A DNA stretch of 64,000 nt from Saccharomycopsis fibuligera x Saccharomycopsis cf. fibuligera (lineage: Eukaryota > Ascomycota > Saccharomycetes > Ascoideales > Saccharomycopsidaceae). How positions within the stretch are numbered: the stretch's first letter is position 1; the number at the start of each line of letters is the position of its first letter. The stretch covers positions 1,707,501 to 1,771,500 of the forward strand of contig CP012819.1 in the NCBI GenBank assembly GCA_001936135.1. The letters are read 5' to 3'. Below the pieces are notes generated by a model that had not been told where the DNA came from, made no database searches, and saw only the letters and a program-made list of their open reading frames with translations. Position numbers and translations under genes: made by a program. Of the stretch, positions 36,016 through 46,883 are shown one piece after another.

Positions 36016-36466
36016 TGTTGAATTTCAAACATTCATTCTTCGCTTTCCGATCCTTTACCTTCTTCACTCCTTTTATTTTTTTCATCCATCGTCAGGGTAA
36101 ACCCTTCACCGATGTGCATGGTATACCGTTCTGACGCATGTTGTTTGTTTACTTTTTCATCCCGTCTAGGTGCCCCGTCTAGGTGCCCCGTCTAGACGCG
36201 GTGCCGATCCTTACTGCAGCGTGAAAATTTTTCTTTTTCACGCCACCTTTATTACGCCACTCCAATTTTCATTTACTTAACTTATTTTTCCTACTTAAGG
36301 CGGGCCTCTCCCACTTCTTTACTTTTCTCATTCTCTATCATTATATACTTCTTTACAGAACTAAGCTTAACAACTTCACACTCTTTAATTTTTTTATTTG
36401 AATACACTGTACTTTTCTTCATCAAATTATCTTTTCTGACTCTTCTTTATCAACCCACTTTTTACT
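36016..36466 (+). repeat. Chimeric 5' LTR of CopA-6
   Basis: The first about 230 bp match the 427-bp LTR type almost exactly. From the end of the GCGTGAAAA hairpin onward the sequence is of a clearly different, much diverged LTR, ending CACTTTTTACT before the usual tRNA-Tyr-type PBS (36467-36481) and a shorter leader. The switch point suggests recombination or template switching between two LTR lineages. Left flank ccaaa has no matching copy to the right in this window. Confidence 0.88.
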
Positions 36467-37487
36467 GATTTACAGTCTGGCAAACAACAAAAATCAAAAA
36501 AAAAATTTTTCTACCATGTTCATCTTTGGAGACTTTGATATTGCTGACGGTGCTTACAAAGCGAGACTTGATGGAATTACCAAGTTGAAGGTCAGGCCAA
36601 TTACTCAATGGTTCCAGTACCCGTTATTAAGATCATTCCTTAGAAATAAGTTGAGAGTTATTATCAATGATGTCACTGCCATCGACGTTGAGCGTATGTT
36701 AGACTCCGAAGAGTTTGACTACTACCCACCAAAACTTGGCGATGTTATCTATCAACTCATCCAGAAAAAAGTGGACCCATTGTTATTGAAAAACTACGAA
36801 CGATGCACCGAGGGCTTTGATTTGTTGAAGACCATCAACGCAAAGTGCAAGACAATTGACTCTTTCTACATTGTCAAGATCTTCCACGACTTTGTCCATG
36901 AGGCCGTCCTTGCTAGAGACTGCGAAGCTATGGCAGACTACTTGGAGATCTTCAAGTACTACTACAAGGATATCAACTTCTGCAATCTTGGCGGTATTCT
37001 TGGTTTCCACCTACTTGACAACAAGAGTCTTCATGTTGCTCTCAGCGAAAAGAACTTGCTTCGCGATGCTCGTGGGTTGCTTAACACTTCGTTTTATGAT
37101 GCTATGGAAGCCTCCAATGATCTTGCTGCCAGAGACTTGGTCCAGATGGACACTTCCTCTCGTCCAAAGTTGCCACCGAACGAGGAGTTGGTTCAGTTGG
37201 CTGATGCGAAACTGAAAAAGAAACCTGTTTTCCTCATCAAGTGTTACAGCTGCGGCAAGCTTGGCCACTACAGCAACGAGTGCTACAAAAACAAGAACAG
37301 AAACCAGTCACACAAGGGACGCAAGGAGCTTGTCAACCTCGTTGAAGTCCCACTTGGTGCTGAAGTCATTAACAACGGTGACGGTCAGATTGTCATTGAC
37401 ACTTCGACTGAGCTGCCTGAGCCTGGCGAAGAGACTCACTTTGTTGAAGAGGTCTATCTCGCCGACGATGCTGCCGACAAACGTTTT

Positions 37488-38031
37488 TGTTGTAGTTTGA
37501 TAAACCTATCACTTGACATAACGTTATATCCTGAAAATAAATCACAAAACACTTGTTGTTATTAACTATATCCTATATATGAATAACATCAATCAGTCAC
37601 AAAGATGGAGGAGACGCCCCTTATTTATAGTCAGTCAGGGTGGCTGTGCCGGGACTGATGCATGACTAGTGTGGCCACATAGAATCTTCTAGAATATTCC
37701 GGAACTGCACGGATATGCACGGAAATGTATGGAACATCATGGAACTTCTTGGAACATCATGGAACTTCATGGAACACTATGGAACACTATGGAACTTCAT
37801 GGAACATTATGGAACTTCATGGAACATTATGGAACTTCATGGAAGATTCTAGAGCTTTCTCGTATATGTCTCGTATATTATGCAACCTTCTAGAATGTTC
37901 TCGAACAATCTCGTATTTTCTCGTATATCGTGGAACATTCTAGAACAGCATCGAATCCTCTGGAAACTCATGGAATATTCTAGAACTTTCTAGAAGCAAC
38001 TGGATCTATCTTTGAATTATTACTCACAACA
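37488..38031 (-). repeat. 3' LTR of CopB-3
   Basis: 544 bp, followed by the inverted polypurine tract CTCTCTCTT (38032-38040). The gag-pol stop codon lies inside this LTR (37980-37982). Heat-shock-element array at 37682-37995. Confidence 0.93.
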
Positions 38032-41000
38032 CTCTCTCTTAATTCAAAGTCTCGCATCCCACAATAACCACGTAGTAGTTGGAACTGGTCGGCCGGTATG
38101 GCTTTGGTAAAGATATCGGCAACCATGACTCCAGTTGATAAGTACTCTAATTGAATTCGGCCCTTGGCAATATGGTCCCTGATGAAATTCAACCTGATGT
38201 CAATGTGCTTCGTTCTGTGATGGGAGCTAGGGTGTTTGGCTATTTCAATGCAGCTCTGGTTGTCGTCGTACATCTTGACAGACTCAATTGCAATGCCAAA
38301 CTCGTTGAACAACTGCCTTAGCCATAAGCCTTCTTTGGCACCCTCACACAATGCCATATACTCTGCTTCAGCAGTAGACAATGCAACCGTTGGCTGCTTC
38401 TTCGATCTCCAAGTTATTGCACCACCAGCATATTTGAACACAAAACCGGTGGTGGACTTCCTCGTAGCCTTGTCGTTTGCCCAGTCTGCATCACAGTAGC
38501 CCTGTAAGCGAGTTGTCTGGTTGTGGCTTTGATAAAATAAACCAACATCTGCTGTGCCTTTCAAATATCTTAGTACTCGTTTCGCAGCACGAAGGTGGAC
38601 CTCCTTGGGCTCTTTGAGGTATCTCGACAATACACCAACAACGTAGCTTATGTCTGCTCTGACCGTATTAGCAGCAAACAAGAGCTTTCCAATAATGGAT
38701 CTGTACCTAGTAGCATCACAGTCTTTACTGCCTGTGTCCGCGCTCGTCAAGTCCTGTCCGACAACTGCTGGTGTGGGTTCACTGTGACAGTCTTGCATTC
38801 CAAACTCGCTAAGCAACGACTGAATGTAGTCTCGAAGACTCAACTTGATCCCACTCTCTGTCTGCTCAATGTTCATACCTAGGAACTTCTTTGTAGCACC
38901 CAAGTCTTTCATTTTAAACTCATTCATTAGCTCTGTTTTCACAATGTCTATTGCTTCCTTGGTGCTACCAGCAATAAGCAAATCATCCACATATAGCGCA
39001 ACCATCACAAAGGACTTTTCACTTTTGCGAGTGTATAGGCAATACTCAGCTTGATTCCGTCTGAAGCCTAGCTTTGCCAAGACGCCGTTGATCTTGTCAT
39101 TCCACACAAGAGGAGCCTGTTTCAAACCATACAAGCTCTTCTTCAATCTGAGCACTTTATCTTCATTGCCCTTTGCAACATAGCCTTCTGGTTGTGTCAT
39201 GTATAATTCTTCCTCAAGCTCACCATTCAAGAACGCAGTCTTCACATCCATCTGATGAACCTGTAATCCTTTCAGAGCAGCGACAGCCAACATAATTCGG
39301 ATGGACTCGTAACGAACAACGGGAGCAAACGTTTCATTGTAGTCGATACCTTTCAATTGCGAGAACCCACGAGCAACTAATCTTGCCTTGTGTAAGCCAC
39401 CATCCTTGATTGTGAACACCCACTTGCAGGTGATTGGCTTTCGCCCTTCCGGCAAAGTCACCAACTCATAGGTGCTATTGTCTTTGTGTGCTTCGATTTC
39501 TTTTTCACACGCTTCCTTCCACTGATCCCGTTCGTCGGTCTGCATTGCACTTTTGTAACTCATTGGCACATTCTCGGTGACTGCACTGCCAGCCATGTAA
39601 CAAGTAGCAGCAAGGTTTGCTTCGTAGCCCAATAGCCTCTGCGAGTCACTCAGTTCTGATTCACTAGTATCTTCATCATCGTCGACCTCCTCAACAGTTG
39701 GTTCAATCTTTGGAGTGAGCAATGGAACCACGGCGCTTTCGCCAGTGGACCCATGCGGAACAAACGGGATAATGTCGCCGGTGGCAACTTTTCTAACTTT
39801 TGTCTCTGGTTTAGGCAATTCCCTCTCTGAATCGGAACTGGAGGACGAGGCTTCATATTCATCGTGGACCTCTTCAAGAACGTCGAACGGGTTTCTGGTT
39901 ATTAAAGTCTTTGGAGCAACATGAGTTTTTGGTCTGGGTCTCTTCCGTTTCACTTGTACCGGCAGGAAGCCATCTTTGCCAGTATCCGAGGGGACATCAT
40001 CGTCACTATTGTCAACGTGTACGTCAGTGTCGTCTTCAGCAGTGCTTTCATCTTCGCCAGTGCCAGCAGTATCAGCGGCTGTCACATCGGCTGGGATAAG
40101 GTCCTCATCCTGTACAGCAGTAACCGGTGAAATGCCTGGCGCAGCGACAGACCCGTAGGTGGTAGTAGACACATTGTCAGCCATAGGCGCAGGGGTAGCC
40201 CACTTGAAAAACGAATGTTGTTCATCAAACGTTACTTGTGCCGAGACAACTATCTGCCCGGCATCAGAATCATACATCCTGTATGCTTTGTGATCTCTGT
40301 CGTAGCCCATCATGGCACACTTCTTCGAAGTTGCACTTAGCTTGCCATGTCTCAATGCAGCTGGCACAACACAATATCCAATGCATCCAAAGGTTCTCAA
40401 ATGATCAAGCAGTGGTTCCATGTCGTACCACTTGGTGAACGGTATATCATTGCCAAGCACTCTTGTTGGGCTGCGATTGATCAAGTACGCAGCAGTTGCA
40501 ACAGCTTCGGGCCAGAACTGAACCGGCGCAGCAGAGTGCAACATGAGAGTTCGCGCCTTCTCCTGAATGGTGCGATGCATCCTCTCAGCAACACCATTCT
40601 GATAGGAATGATGCGGGACAGTTAGCTCATGGCGAATTCCACGCTCCTTCATGAACGCGTGCAACTTGTTGTTCACAAACTCCCCGCCGTTATCAGTTCT
40701 GATAGCTCCACACACGTAGTTTCTGCCTTGACTCTTGAAATTGGTCTCACTGTATTTCACAAAATCAATAATCGCATCAGTGCAGTCAGATTTCCTTTTC
40801 AAGCACTTGATATGGGTGAAACGAGTATAGGCATCAACGATTGTAAGAAAGTAGAGAGAGCCATCAACCGATCCATAGTTGAATGGCCCGCACACATCCA
40901 TATGAAGTAGCTGCAATGGCTGTTGTGGCTTTGACCATCCATGCTTTGGTTTTCTTGTAACCGCCTTGCCTAATGCACACAGTTCACACACTTCCACATT

Positions 41001-42368
41001 CATATCTTCTGTAATATCACCGCACAAACCAAACTGTTTGTTAATCGCACGGAACACACCAAAGCTAGGATGGCCCAATCTTTGATGCCACAAATCTTTC
41101 CTATCAACCGCAATGCCAGGGGCAGCTTTGTAAGCAAAGTGCTTGTCACTTGGAGAGCCCACTCTGTACAAGCCATGTGAGAGCCTGTCTTTGATACCCA
41201 CAATATCCATCGAGGGGTACAACTTGATGCATTCATCTTCAAACAATAGTTTTGCTCCATTACCAGTTGCCTTTGAAATTGATAGTAAATTAGCGGTAGC
41301 CTCGGGTGCATATAGAGCATTTAACAAGCTGACATCCTCACCGGTTGGTAGCTTGATAGATGCGGTGCCGCACCCAACGATCTTCAAACTGTTGCCACCA
41401 ATACCATTAATCTCGCCGCTGTAGTCATGTAACTCAGTAAACAAGTCTCTGTCACAAATAATGTGGCTGGAAGCACCACTATCGAAGAACAAATCAGATC
41501 TCTTTGACTCGTGCCCTAAATATGCAAACCACGCACTACCAGTCAGTTTTCCATTTTTCTTTGGCTTTCGAATTTTCTCATTAAATTCATCCTTTGGCTG
41601 TTGACGACAGTCCCTTGCATAATGACCTATCTTGCCACAGTTGTAGCATTGACCATTATTGGCCTTTCTAGTGACAAGAGCAGTTTCAGTAGTAGTAACG
41701 GTAGACTTTGGGTCTTCCTTAATCAATTCTCTCGCGAGATCCATCGCGGATTCAACATCAAAGGTTTCCATGGAATTATGAGATGCTTGGTATGTTGTAA
41801 TGATCTCCTTCACAGCAGCTTCACCGTAGCCGGCGCGTTTGAGCTCAGCAAGAAATAAGCAAGTAAGAAACAGATCAGCAGTAACATTCTTGATAACCGA
41901 GACATTCAATGCATCGAAGCTCGAGATCAACAGGTTGAGGTTAGAGCCATTCGACTTCCACTTGTGGTCAAAGAAGTCCGATAGCATACCAACAGCATTA
42001 AACACAGACATTGTACCATAGGAGGCTTTCAAATAGATAAACAAATCACGACCAGAACCATCATAACTGGATGCCTTTCTGAGAGCAGCACCAGTAACAC
42101 CATTGACAATCATCAATGTCAAGATATCATCCAAAGCCATTTGTAGTCTGGCTCTCGAGTCGTCCGAGCTTTCATCAGTAGCGCCGATATCATTGTCGAC
42201 AAGGTACTTGTACAAACCAAGCCCTCTCATTTTCAATTTGATTGATACTAAGGAGAACCAATCGTGAAAGTTCTCCGAACCTTTCAATTTTTCATCTGAA
42301 CTGAAGTTGGCTAGAGCACCTGGGGAACTCATAACCTGTTGTAGTTTGATAAACCTATCACTTGACAT
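37980..42368 (-). CDS. CopB-3 Gag-Pol polyprotein (whole)
   Basis: One frame of 1462 codons. I chose the ATG at 42368 (MSSDRFIKLQQ), which lies inside the 5' LTR and after the TATA box; the frame is open further upstream but with no ATG. Domains, numbered from this ATG: Gag 1-240, zinc knuckle CYNCGKIGHYARDC 241-254, aspartic protease DSGASSH from 296, integrase HHCC from His 428, integrase core with first Asp at 491 and later DNGGEF and QNGVAER, RT with YVDD (aspartates 1128-1129), RNase H with DAD at 1293-1295. Integrase before RT makes it Ty1/copia; the PBS type points to the Ty5-like branch. Gag and Pol are in one frame with no stop between them. The codon at 39273-39275 is CTG in the stretch before QMDVKTAFL, where many copia proteins have serine. 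It looks whole. Confidence 0.92.
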   Translation of the reverse strand: MSSDRFIKLQQVMSSPGALANFSSDEKLKGSENFHDWFSLVSIKLKMRGLGLYKYLVDNDIGATDESSDDSRARLQMALDDILTLMIVNGVTGAALRKASSYDGSGRDLFIYLKASYGTMSVFNAVGMLSDFFDHKWKSNGSNLNLLISSFDALNVSVIKNVTADLFLTCLFLAELKRAGYGEAAVKEIITTYQASHNSMETFDVESAMDLARELIKEDPKSTVTTTETALVTRKANNGQCYNCGKIGHYARDCRQQPKDEFNEKIRKPKKNGKLTGSAWFAYLGHESKRSDLFFDSGASSHIICDRDLFTELHDYSGEINGIGGNSLKIVGCGTASIKLPTGEDVSLLNALYAPEATANLLSISKATGNGAKLLFEDECIKLYPSMDIVGIKDRLSHGLYRVGSPSDKHFAYKAAPGIAVDRKDLWHQRLGHPSFGVFRAINKQFGLCGDITEDMNVEVCELCALGKAVTRKPKHGWSKPQQPLQLLHMDVCGPFNYGSVDGSLYFLTIVDAYTRFTHIKCLKRKSDCTDAIIDFVKYSETNFKSQGRNYVCGAIRTDNGGEFVNNKLHAFMKERGIRHELTVPHHSYQNGVAERMHRTIQEKARTLMLHSAAPVQFWPEAVATAAYLINRSPTRVLGNDIPFTKWYDMEPLLDHLRTFGCIGYCVVPAALRHGKLSATSKKCAMMGYDRDHKAYRMYDSDAGQIVVSAQVTFDEQHSFFKWATPAPMADNVSTTTYGSVAAPGISPVTAVQDEDLIPADVTAADTAGTGEDESTAEDDTDVHVDNSDDDVPSDTGKDGFLPVQVKRKRPRPKTHVAPKTLITRNPFDVLEEVHDEYEASSSSSDSERELPKPETKVRKVATGDIIPFVPHGSTGESAVVPLLTPKIEPTVEEVDDDEDTSESELSDSQRLLGYEANLAATCYMAGSAVTENVPMSYKSAMQTDERDQWKEACEKEIEAHKDNSTYELVTLPEGRKPITCKWVFTIKDGGLHKARLVARGFSQLKGIDYNETFAPVVRYESIRIMLAVAALKGLQVHQMDVKTAFLNGELEEELYMTQPEGYVAKGNEDKVLRLKKSLYGLKQAPLVWNDKINGVLAKLGFRRNQAEYCLYTRKSEKSFVMVALYVDDLLIAGSTKEAIDIVKTELMNEFKMKDLGATKKFLGMNIEQTESGIKLSLRDYIQSLLSEFGMQDCHSEPTPAVVGQDLTSADTGSKDCDATRYRSIIGKLLFAANTVRADISYVVGVLSRYLKEPKEVHLRAAKRVLRYLKGTADVGLFYQSHNQTTRLQGYCDADWANDKATRKSTTGFVFKYAGGAITWRSKKQPTVALSTAEAEYMALCEGAKEGLWLRQLFNEFGIAIESVKMYDDNQSCIEIAKHPSSHHRTKHIDIRLNFIRDHIAKGRIQLEYLSTGVMVADIFTKAIPADQFQLLRGYCGMRDFELRESVVSNNSKIDPVASRKF
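42325..42336 (-). other. Primer-binding site of CopB (initiator tRNA-Met anticodon arm)
   Basis: Read on the minus strand, GGTTATGAGTTC follows the 5' LTR directly. Its first nine bases are complementary to CUCAUAACC, residues 32-40 of initiator tRNA-Met (anticodon CAU). Priming from a half tRNA cut in the anticodon arm is known for Drosophila copia and for Ty5-like yeast elements. The same site is at 32850-32861 (CopB-2) and 35170-35181 (CopB-1). Confidence 0.78.
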
Positions 42369-42530
42369 AACGTTATATCCTGAAAATAAATCACAAAACA
42401 CTTGTTGTTATTAACTATATCCTATATATGAATAACATCAATCAGTCACAAAGATGGAGGAGACGCCCCTTATTTATAGTCAGTCAGGGTGGCTGTGCCG
42501 GGACTGATGCATGACTAGTGTGGCCACATA

Positions 42531-43276
42531 GAATCTTCTAGAATATTCCGGAACTGCACGGATATGCACGGAAATGTATGGAACATCATGGAACTTCTTG
42601 GAACATCATGGAACTTCATGGAACACTATGGAACACTATGGAACTTCATGGAACATTATGGAACTTCATGGAACATTATGGAACTTCATGGAAGATTCTA
42701 GAGCTTTCTCTGTAAAAAGTAGGATGTAAAGTAGAAGAGAAAAAATATAAGGTTTATTAGAGTAGATAAAGAAAGTAAAGTTGGTTAAGCTTGGTTCAGT
42801 AAAGAAGTAAGAAAGGTAGAGAACTATAAAAGAAAAGAAGCGGGAAAGCCCCGTGTTAAGTAAGAAAAATAAGGGGCAAAACTGAAATCGGAGTGGCGTG
42901 ATAAGAGTGGCGTGAAAAAGAAAAATTTTCACGCTGCAGTAAGGATCGGCACCGCGTCTAGACGGGGCACCTAGACGGGGCACCTAGACGGGATGAAAAA
43001 GTAAACAAACAACATGCGTCAGAACGGTATACCATGCACATCGGTGAAGGGTTTACCCTGACGATGGATGAAAAAAATAAAAGGAGTGAAGAAGGTAAAG
43101 GATCGGAAAGCGAAGAATGAATGTTTGAAATTCAACATTCTCGTATATGTCTCGTATATTATGCAACCTTCTAGAATGTTCTCGAACAATCTCGTATTTT
43201 CTCGTATATCGTGGAACATTCTAGAACAGCATCGAATCCTCTGGAAACTCATGGAATATTCTAGAACTTTCTAGAA
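42531..43276 (-). promoter_or_regulatory. Heat-shock-element array of CopB-3 promoter, parted by a solo LTR
   Basis: The TATA-proximal half (42531-42708: five-unit perfect run, the 10-bp step array and the near-perfect run) is intact and contiguous with the TATA box. The distal half with three perfect runs is moved about 430 bp away by the solo LTR at 42711-43137. The core heat-shock module would therefore still sit at the promoter. Confidence 0.75.
42711..43137 (-). repeat. Solo CopA LTR in the CopB-3 LTR
   Basis: 427-bp type LTR, inverted (TGTAAAAAG...AATTCAACA), with TSD ttctc at 42706-42710 and 43138-43142. No internal region is present. It is what remains after recombination between the two LTRs of an inserted CopA, and is the deepest layer of the nest. 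Confidence 0.93.
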
Positions 43277-43317
43277 GCAACTGGATCTATCTTTGAATTA
43301 TTACTCACAACAGTTTT

Positions 43318-46300
43318 GTTCTAGACAGCGGTGCTGGTATCAATGTTGTCAACGACGGAGCATTGTTGCTGGACAAGAAGGTCTCGAACGTCACTGTTCA
43401 AGGAATCAGCAGCACTACTAATTGTGTTATTGAAGGCACTGTTAGCATTGGAAACCTCAAGGTCGAAGATGCAAAGCTTATTGAACAGGCTCCGAGAAAC
43501 TTGCTTAGCTGCCACAAGTTAACTGAGAAGGACTATGAAATCCACTTAACCAAACACTGTGGATTGATCTCCAGAGGCAATCAAGTGATTCAAGTTCCCA
43601 AGCATGGAAAATTTTGGGTTGTTGACCCCGCCTCGGTTAGAACCGTTGTCAACTCTCCTGCTACGGATTTGGTTTTGCTTGGTGATACAGACGGTGCCAA
43701 AGACATTATGCAATGCCACATTGCAAACGGACATGCCAAGTTTAAGCAGTTGAAAGCTATCATCAAACACATGGGCTTCACTGACCAAGAGATCAAGAAT
43801 GTGTTGAAGACTTGCGAGACCTGCAACTCTGTCGTTCAAAAACGCTCTGGCAACTCCCACAGCAAGCCAGAAGACTTTGATATTGGGGAGATGATTCAAG
43901 CGGATGTGGTTGGCCCACATAACAACATCTATGGCTTGATTGTTTCTGACAGACGCTCCAGCTTTGCTGTCGTCAGGGTTTTGCGCTACAAGTCGGAGAT
44001 CAGCTCCAAGACTATTGAATGCTTACAGTATATGAGCAATGTCTTACAACACCAAGGCAAGAAGATTGTCAAGTTCCGTGCCGATAACGAGTTTGATACT
44101 GTTTTGCTCAAGAAGTTTCTTGCTGGAGACCACCAAGGTCAGGACTACATTGAAGCCGAGTTCACTGCGCCTTACTCAAGCCACCAGAATGGCTCCTCTG
44201 AGCGTTTGAATCGCACAATCATCGAGAAAGTCAAACTTTTGATGATCAGCTCCGGTATCTCAAAGGAATACTGGAATTTTTGCTTCAACCACGCTGTCTT
44301 CTTGCACAACTACTTGCCCAGAAACGGTGGTCCTTCGCCATACGAGGAATTTTCTGGCCGCTCAAAAGCCATGGGTACAACTGCGCCATTTGGCTGTCGC
44401 ATCTTTGCGAAAAACTTTACTGCCGGGAACAAGATTATTGGAAAAGACCTCAAAGGTACTTTCTTGGGATTCCACAAAACTACAAGCATTGCCTTCATCC
44501 TTGAAGACAGTACATACCGAATCTTGAGAAGCTCTGCGTTCAACTTTCTCCCTGATGTTTATCCGTTCAAGCAAGGTAAAAGGGAATCCTCTGTCACATA
44601 CTCAGCTGGTGGCTTTGCTGGTTATTCAGGTTATTCAGGTACCAGTGGTTCCCCTAGTTTACCTGTTGGTGAGGTCTCTATTCAAGGCCAAGACATGAAC
44701 ATTCAACAAGGTGCCGAAAGCAGGGAAGACGATGATGAGAGAATTGTTGCAGAGTCGGATAACTCTATGGTGGAGCATAGTGACTCAGAAGACCAGCAAT
44801 CAGTTGCTACAGTTCCACAAACTCTGGCTGCCGTCAAAAGAGCCGCTGCTTCTGACTCTGAACTGAGTGATGATCCTATTTCCATCATCAACCGGAAGCC
44901 AACCAAGAAGCTTATGCTTGAGTTTGCCCCAAACACAGTTACTCCTATCACTAAGCACCAGGCCGCTTACCAATCAATGGCCGAGAAGAATGTTAGCGCG
45001 GCTGATGCTAGAGAAGCTTTTGCTGACCATGGGAAGCAGTACTTGAACGACGTTGGCTCTATACCTATCAGGTCTATTGAAGGCCCCAAAGCAGTTGAGG
45101 CAGGCCCTTCCAGGTTGTTTCTCACAGACGGAGAGCCAGACAGTGACATTAGTGGTTATCTCAGTGATGCGGAACATGCTTTTCTTGCTGTGGCCCGTAC
45201 CAAGTATCTTATTCCAGAGAACTATCATCAGGTACTCAACTCAAGCGAGAAGGAGAGATGGATCGCTGCTATGGCCGAAGAGTTGTCTGCATTGGACAAT
45301 CTTAATGTGTATGAGCTAGTCAAGGAGTCTCCAGGCATTCAATCTATTGCCTCCCGCTGGGTGTTTACTGTTAAAGATGATCCAAGTGGCGAGCGCTTTA
45401 AGGCGCGTTTGGTCTGCAAAGGGTTCAGTCAAGAAAAAGGTGTCAACTTCCTCAACTCGTGGGCTCCTGTAATGAGCTTTGACACTATGCGAATCACGTT
45501 TGCGCTTGCTGCTTTGAACAACTATGTCGTGTGCCAGATGGACACCTCTACTGCTTTTCTCTACGGTGATATTGACTTCGATGTGTTTGTTAGACCACCT
45601 GCTGGTACGTCCACACCAAAAGGACATTTGTGGAAATTGAAGAAGGGATTGTACGGATTGAAACAGTCACCAAAGATTTGGTACGATACAATCTCCAAGG
45701 TTCTTGTTGCTGCCGGTTTGCAAGCCAGTGCTATAGACCCATGCTTGTTCAGAGGGAAGGATTGTCTTGTTGCTATTTATGTGGACGACTTGCTTATCTG
45801 TGGAAAGACACACAAGACTGTTGATGACATCAAGGCTGCTCTTAATCTGAAGTTCAAGATGAAAGACTTGGGATTTCCTGAAATCTTCTTGGGTGTCACG
45901 GTCGAACAGCTCGCTAATGGATCAATCAAGCTCAGCATGCTAAACTTCATTGACAAGATTATGACGGAACACGGTGTCACAAAGCTCGGCAAAGTGGAAA
46001 CTCCAATGGTGAAAGGCTTTGATCCTTATGATGAGCACTCACCAGAATTGTCAGATGCGGAGCAAACAAAGTTTCGCTCCATTGTTGGTACATTACTCTA
46101 CGTTGCCAACTCTGTCAGAAGCGACATTTCCTTTGCCATCAGTCTTCTCAGTCAGTTTGTTGTCAAAGCAAGGGCCACACACTTGAAAGCTGCTTACAGG
46201 GTGTTTCACTACCTCATTGAAACCAAAGACAAAGGTCTAGTCTACGGACCTGAAGCTGGTAATGTGGATATCAAGGACTTTCGGTACTTGGACAAGTCGA

Positions 46301-46803
46301 AAACCGACGGCCTTGTCACTGATTATCCGCCTGAACAAGAGTACAAGATTACTGTCTTCAGCGACTCCGACTATGCTACCTCCAAGCTGGACAGAAAGCT
46401 GCAAAGTGGCCACTTGGTAATGATCAATAACCAAATTGTGTCATGGTCTAGCAGAAAGCAGAGCTGTGTTGCTTTCAGCAGTGCGGAAGCAGAATACGTT
46501 GCCTTGAGCGATGCTGCTCGAACCGGTGTCTATGTTATGAACCTTCTCAATGAAATTGGCTTCCACTGCTCATACATTAACTGTGCCAGCGACAACCTTA
46601 GTGCGCTTACCCTCAGTGCACACAAAGCTCTACACCAAAAGACCAAGCACATTGCTGTGAGATTCCACTTCATCCGAACTTTGGTGGAACAGAAGGTCAT
46701 CAAACTTAACTATGTCAACACCAAGGTTAACATGGCTGACATCCTCACTAAAGCCACCGACCGTACCACTTTCACCACTTTATGCTCCCTTATTTTCAAT
46801 TGA
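43318..46803 (+). pseudogene. CopA-6 protease to RNase H region
   Basis: Right part of the CopA-6 body: protease DSGAG, integrase HHCC and DDE, Gly/Ser/Tyr linker, RT (QMDTSTAFLYGD, KKGLYGLKQSP, YVDDLLICG) and RNase H (SDSDYATSK). Ends at a stop at 46801-46803, some 80 bp before the 3' LTR. The part beyond the site ccaaa may in origin be CopA-4 sequence if the two were joined by recombination. Confidence 0.88.
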
Positions 46804-46883
46804 TTGACCTTTATTTTCCTTTCCTTTGCTACCACGATTTACTTTCTTTATTTTCCTTTATCATATTCATGTTTGGGAGGGTG

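Larger units (their letters stand above)
37488..43312 (-). mobile_element. CopB-3, copia element with whole coding region
   Basis: Minus-strand CopB with TSD gtttt at 37483-37487 and 43313-43317. 3' LTR 37488-38031. The 5' LTR is 42337-43312, split by a CopA solo LTR (42711-43137). Without the solo LTR the element is about 5.39 kb. Both LTRs share a private variant (ATAAATC where the other CopB LTRs have ATGAATC), which shows that they were made in the same insertion. The gag-pol reading looks whole. This is the best candidate in the window for an element that was active recently. Confidence 0.94.
42337..43312 (-). repeat. 5' LTR of CopB-3 (promoter LTR), split by a CopA solo LTR
   Basis: A 544-bp LTR plus 432 bp of inserted solo LTR and TSD. 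TATA box on the minus strand at 42470-42478, gag ATG at 42368. Right flank gttttgttc continues CopA-6. Confidence 0.92.
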
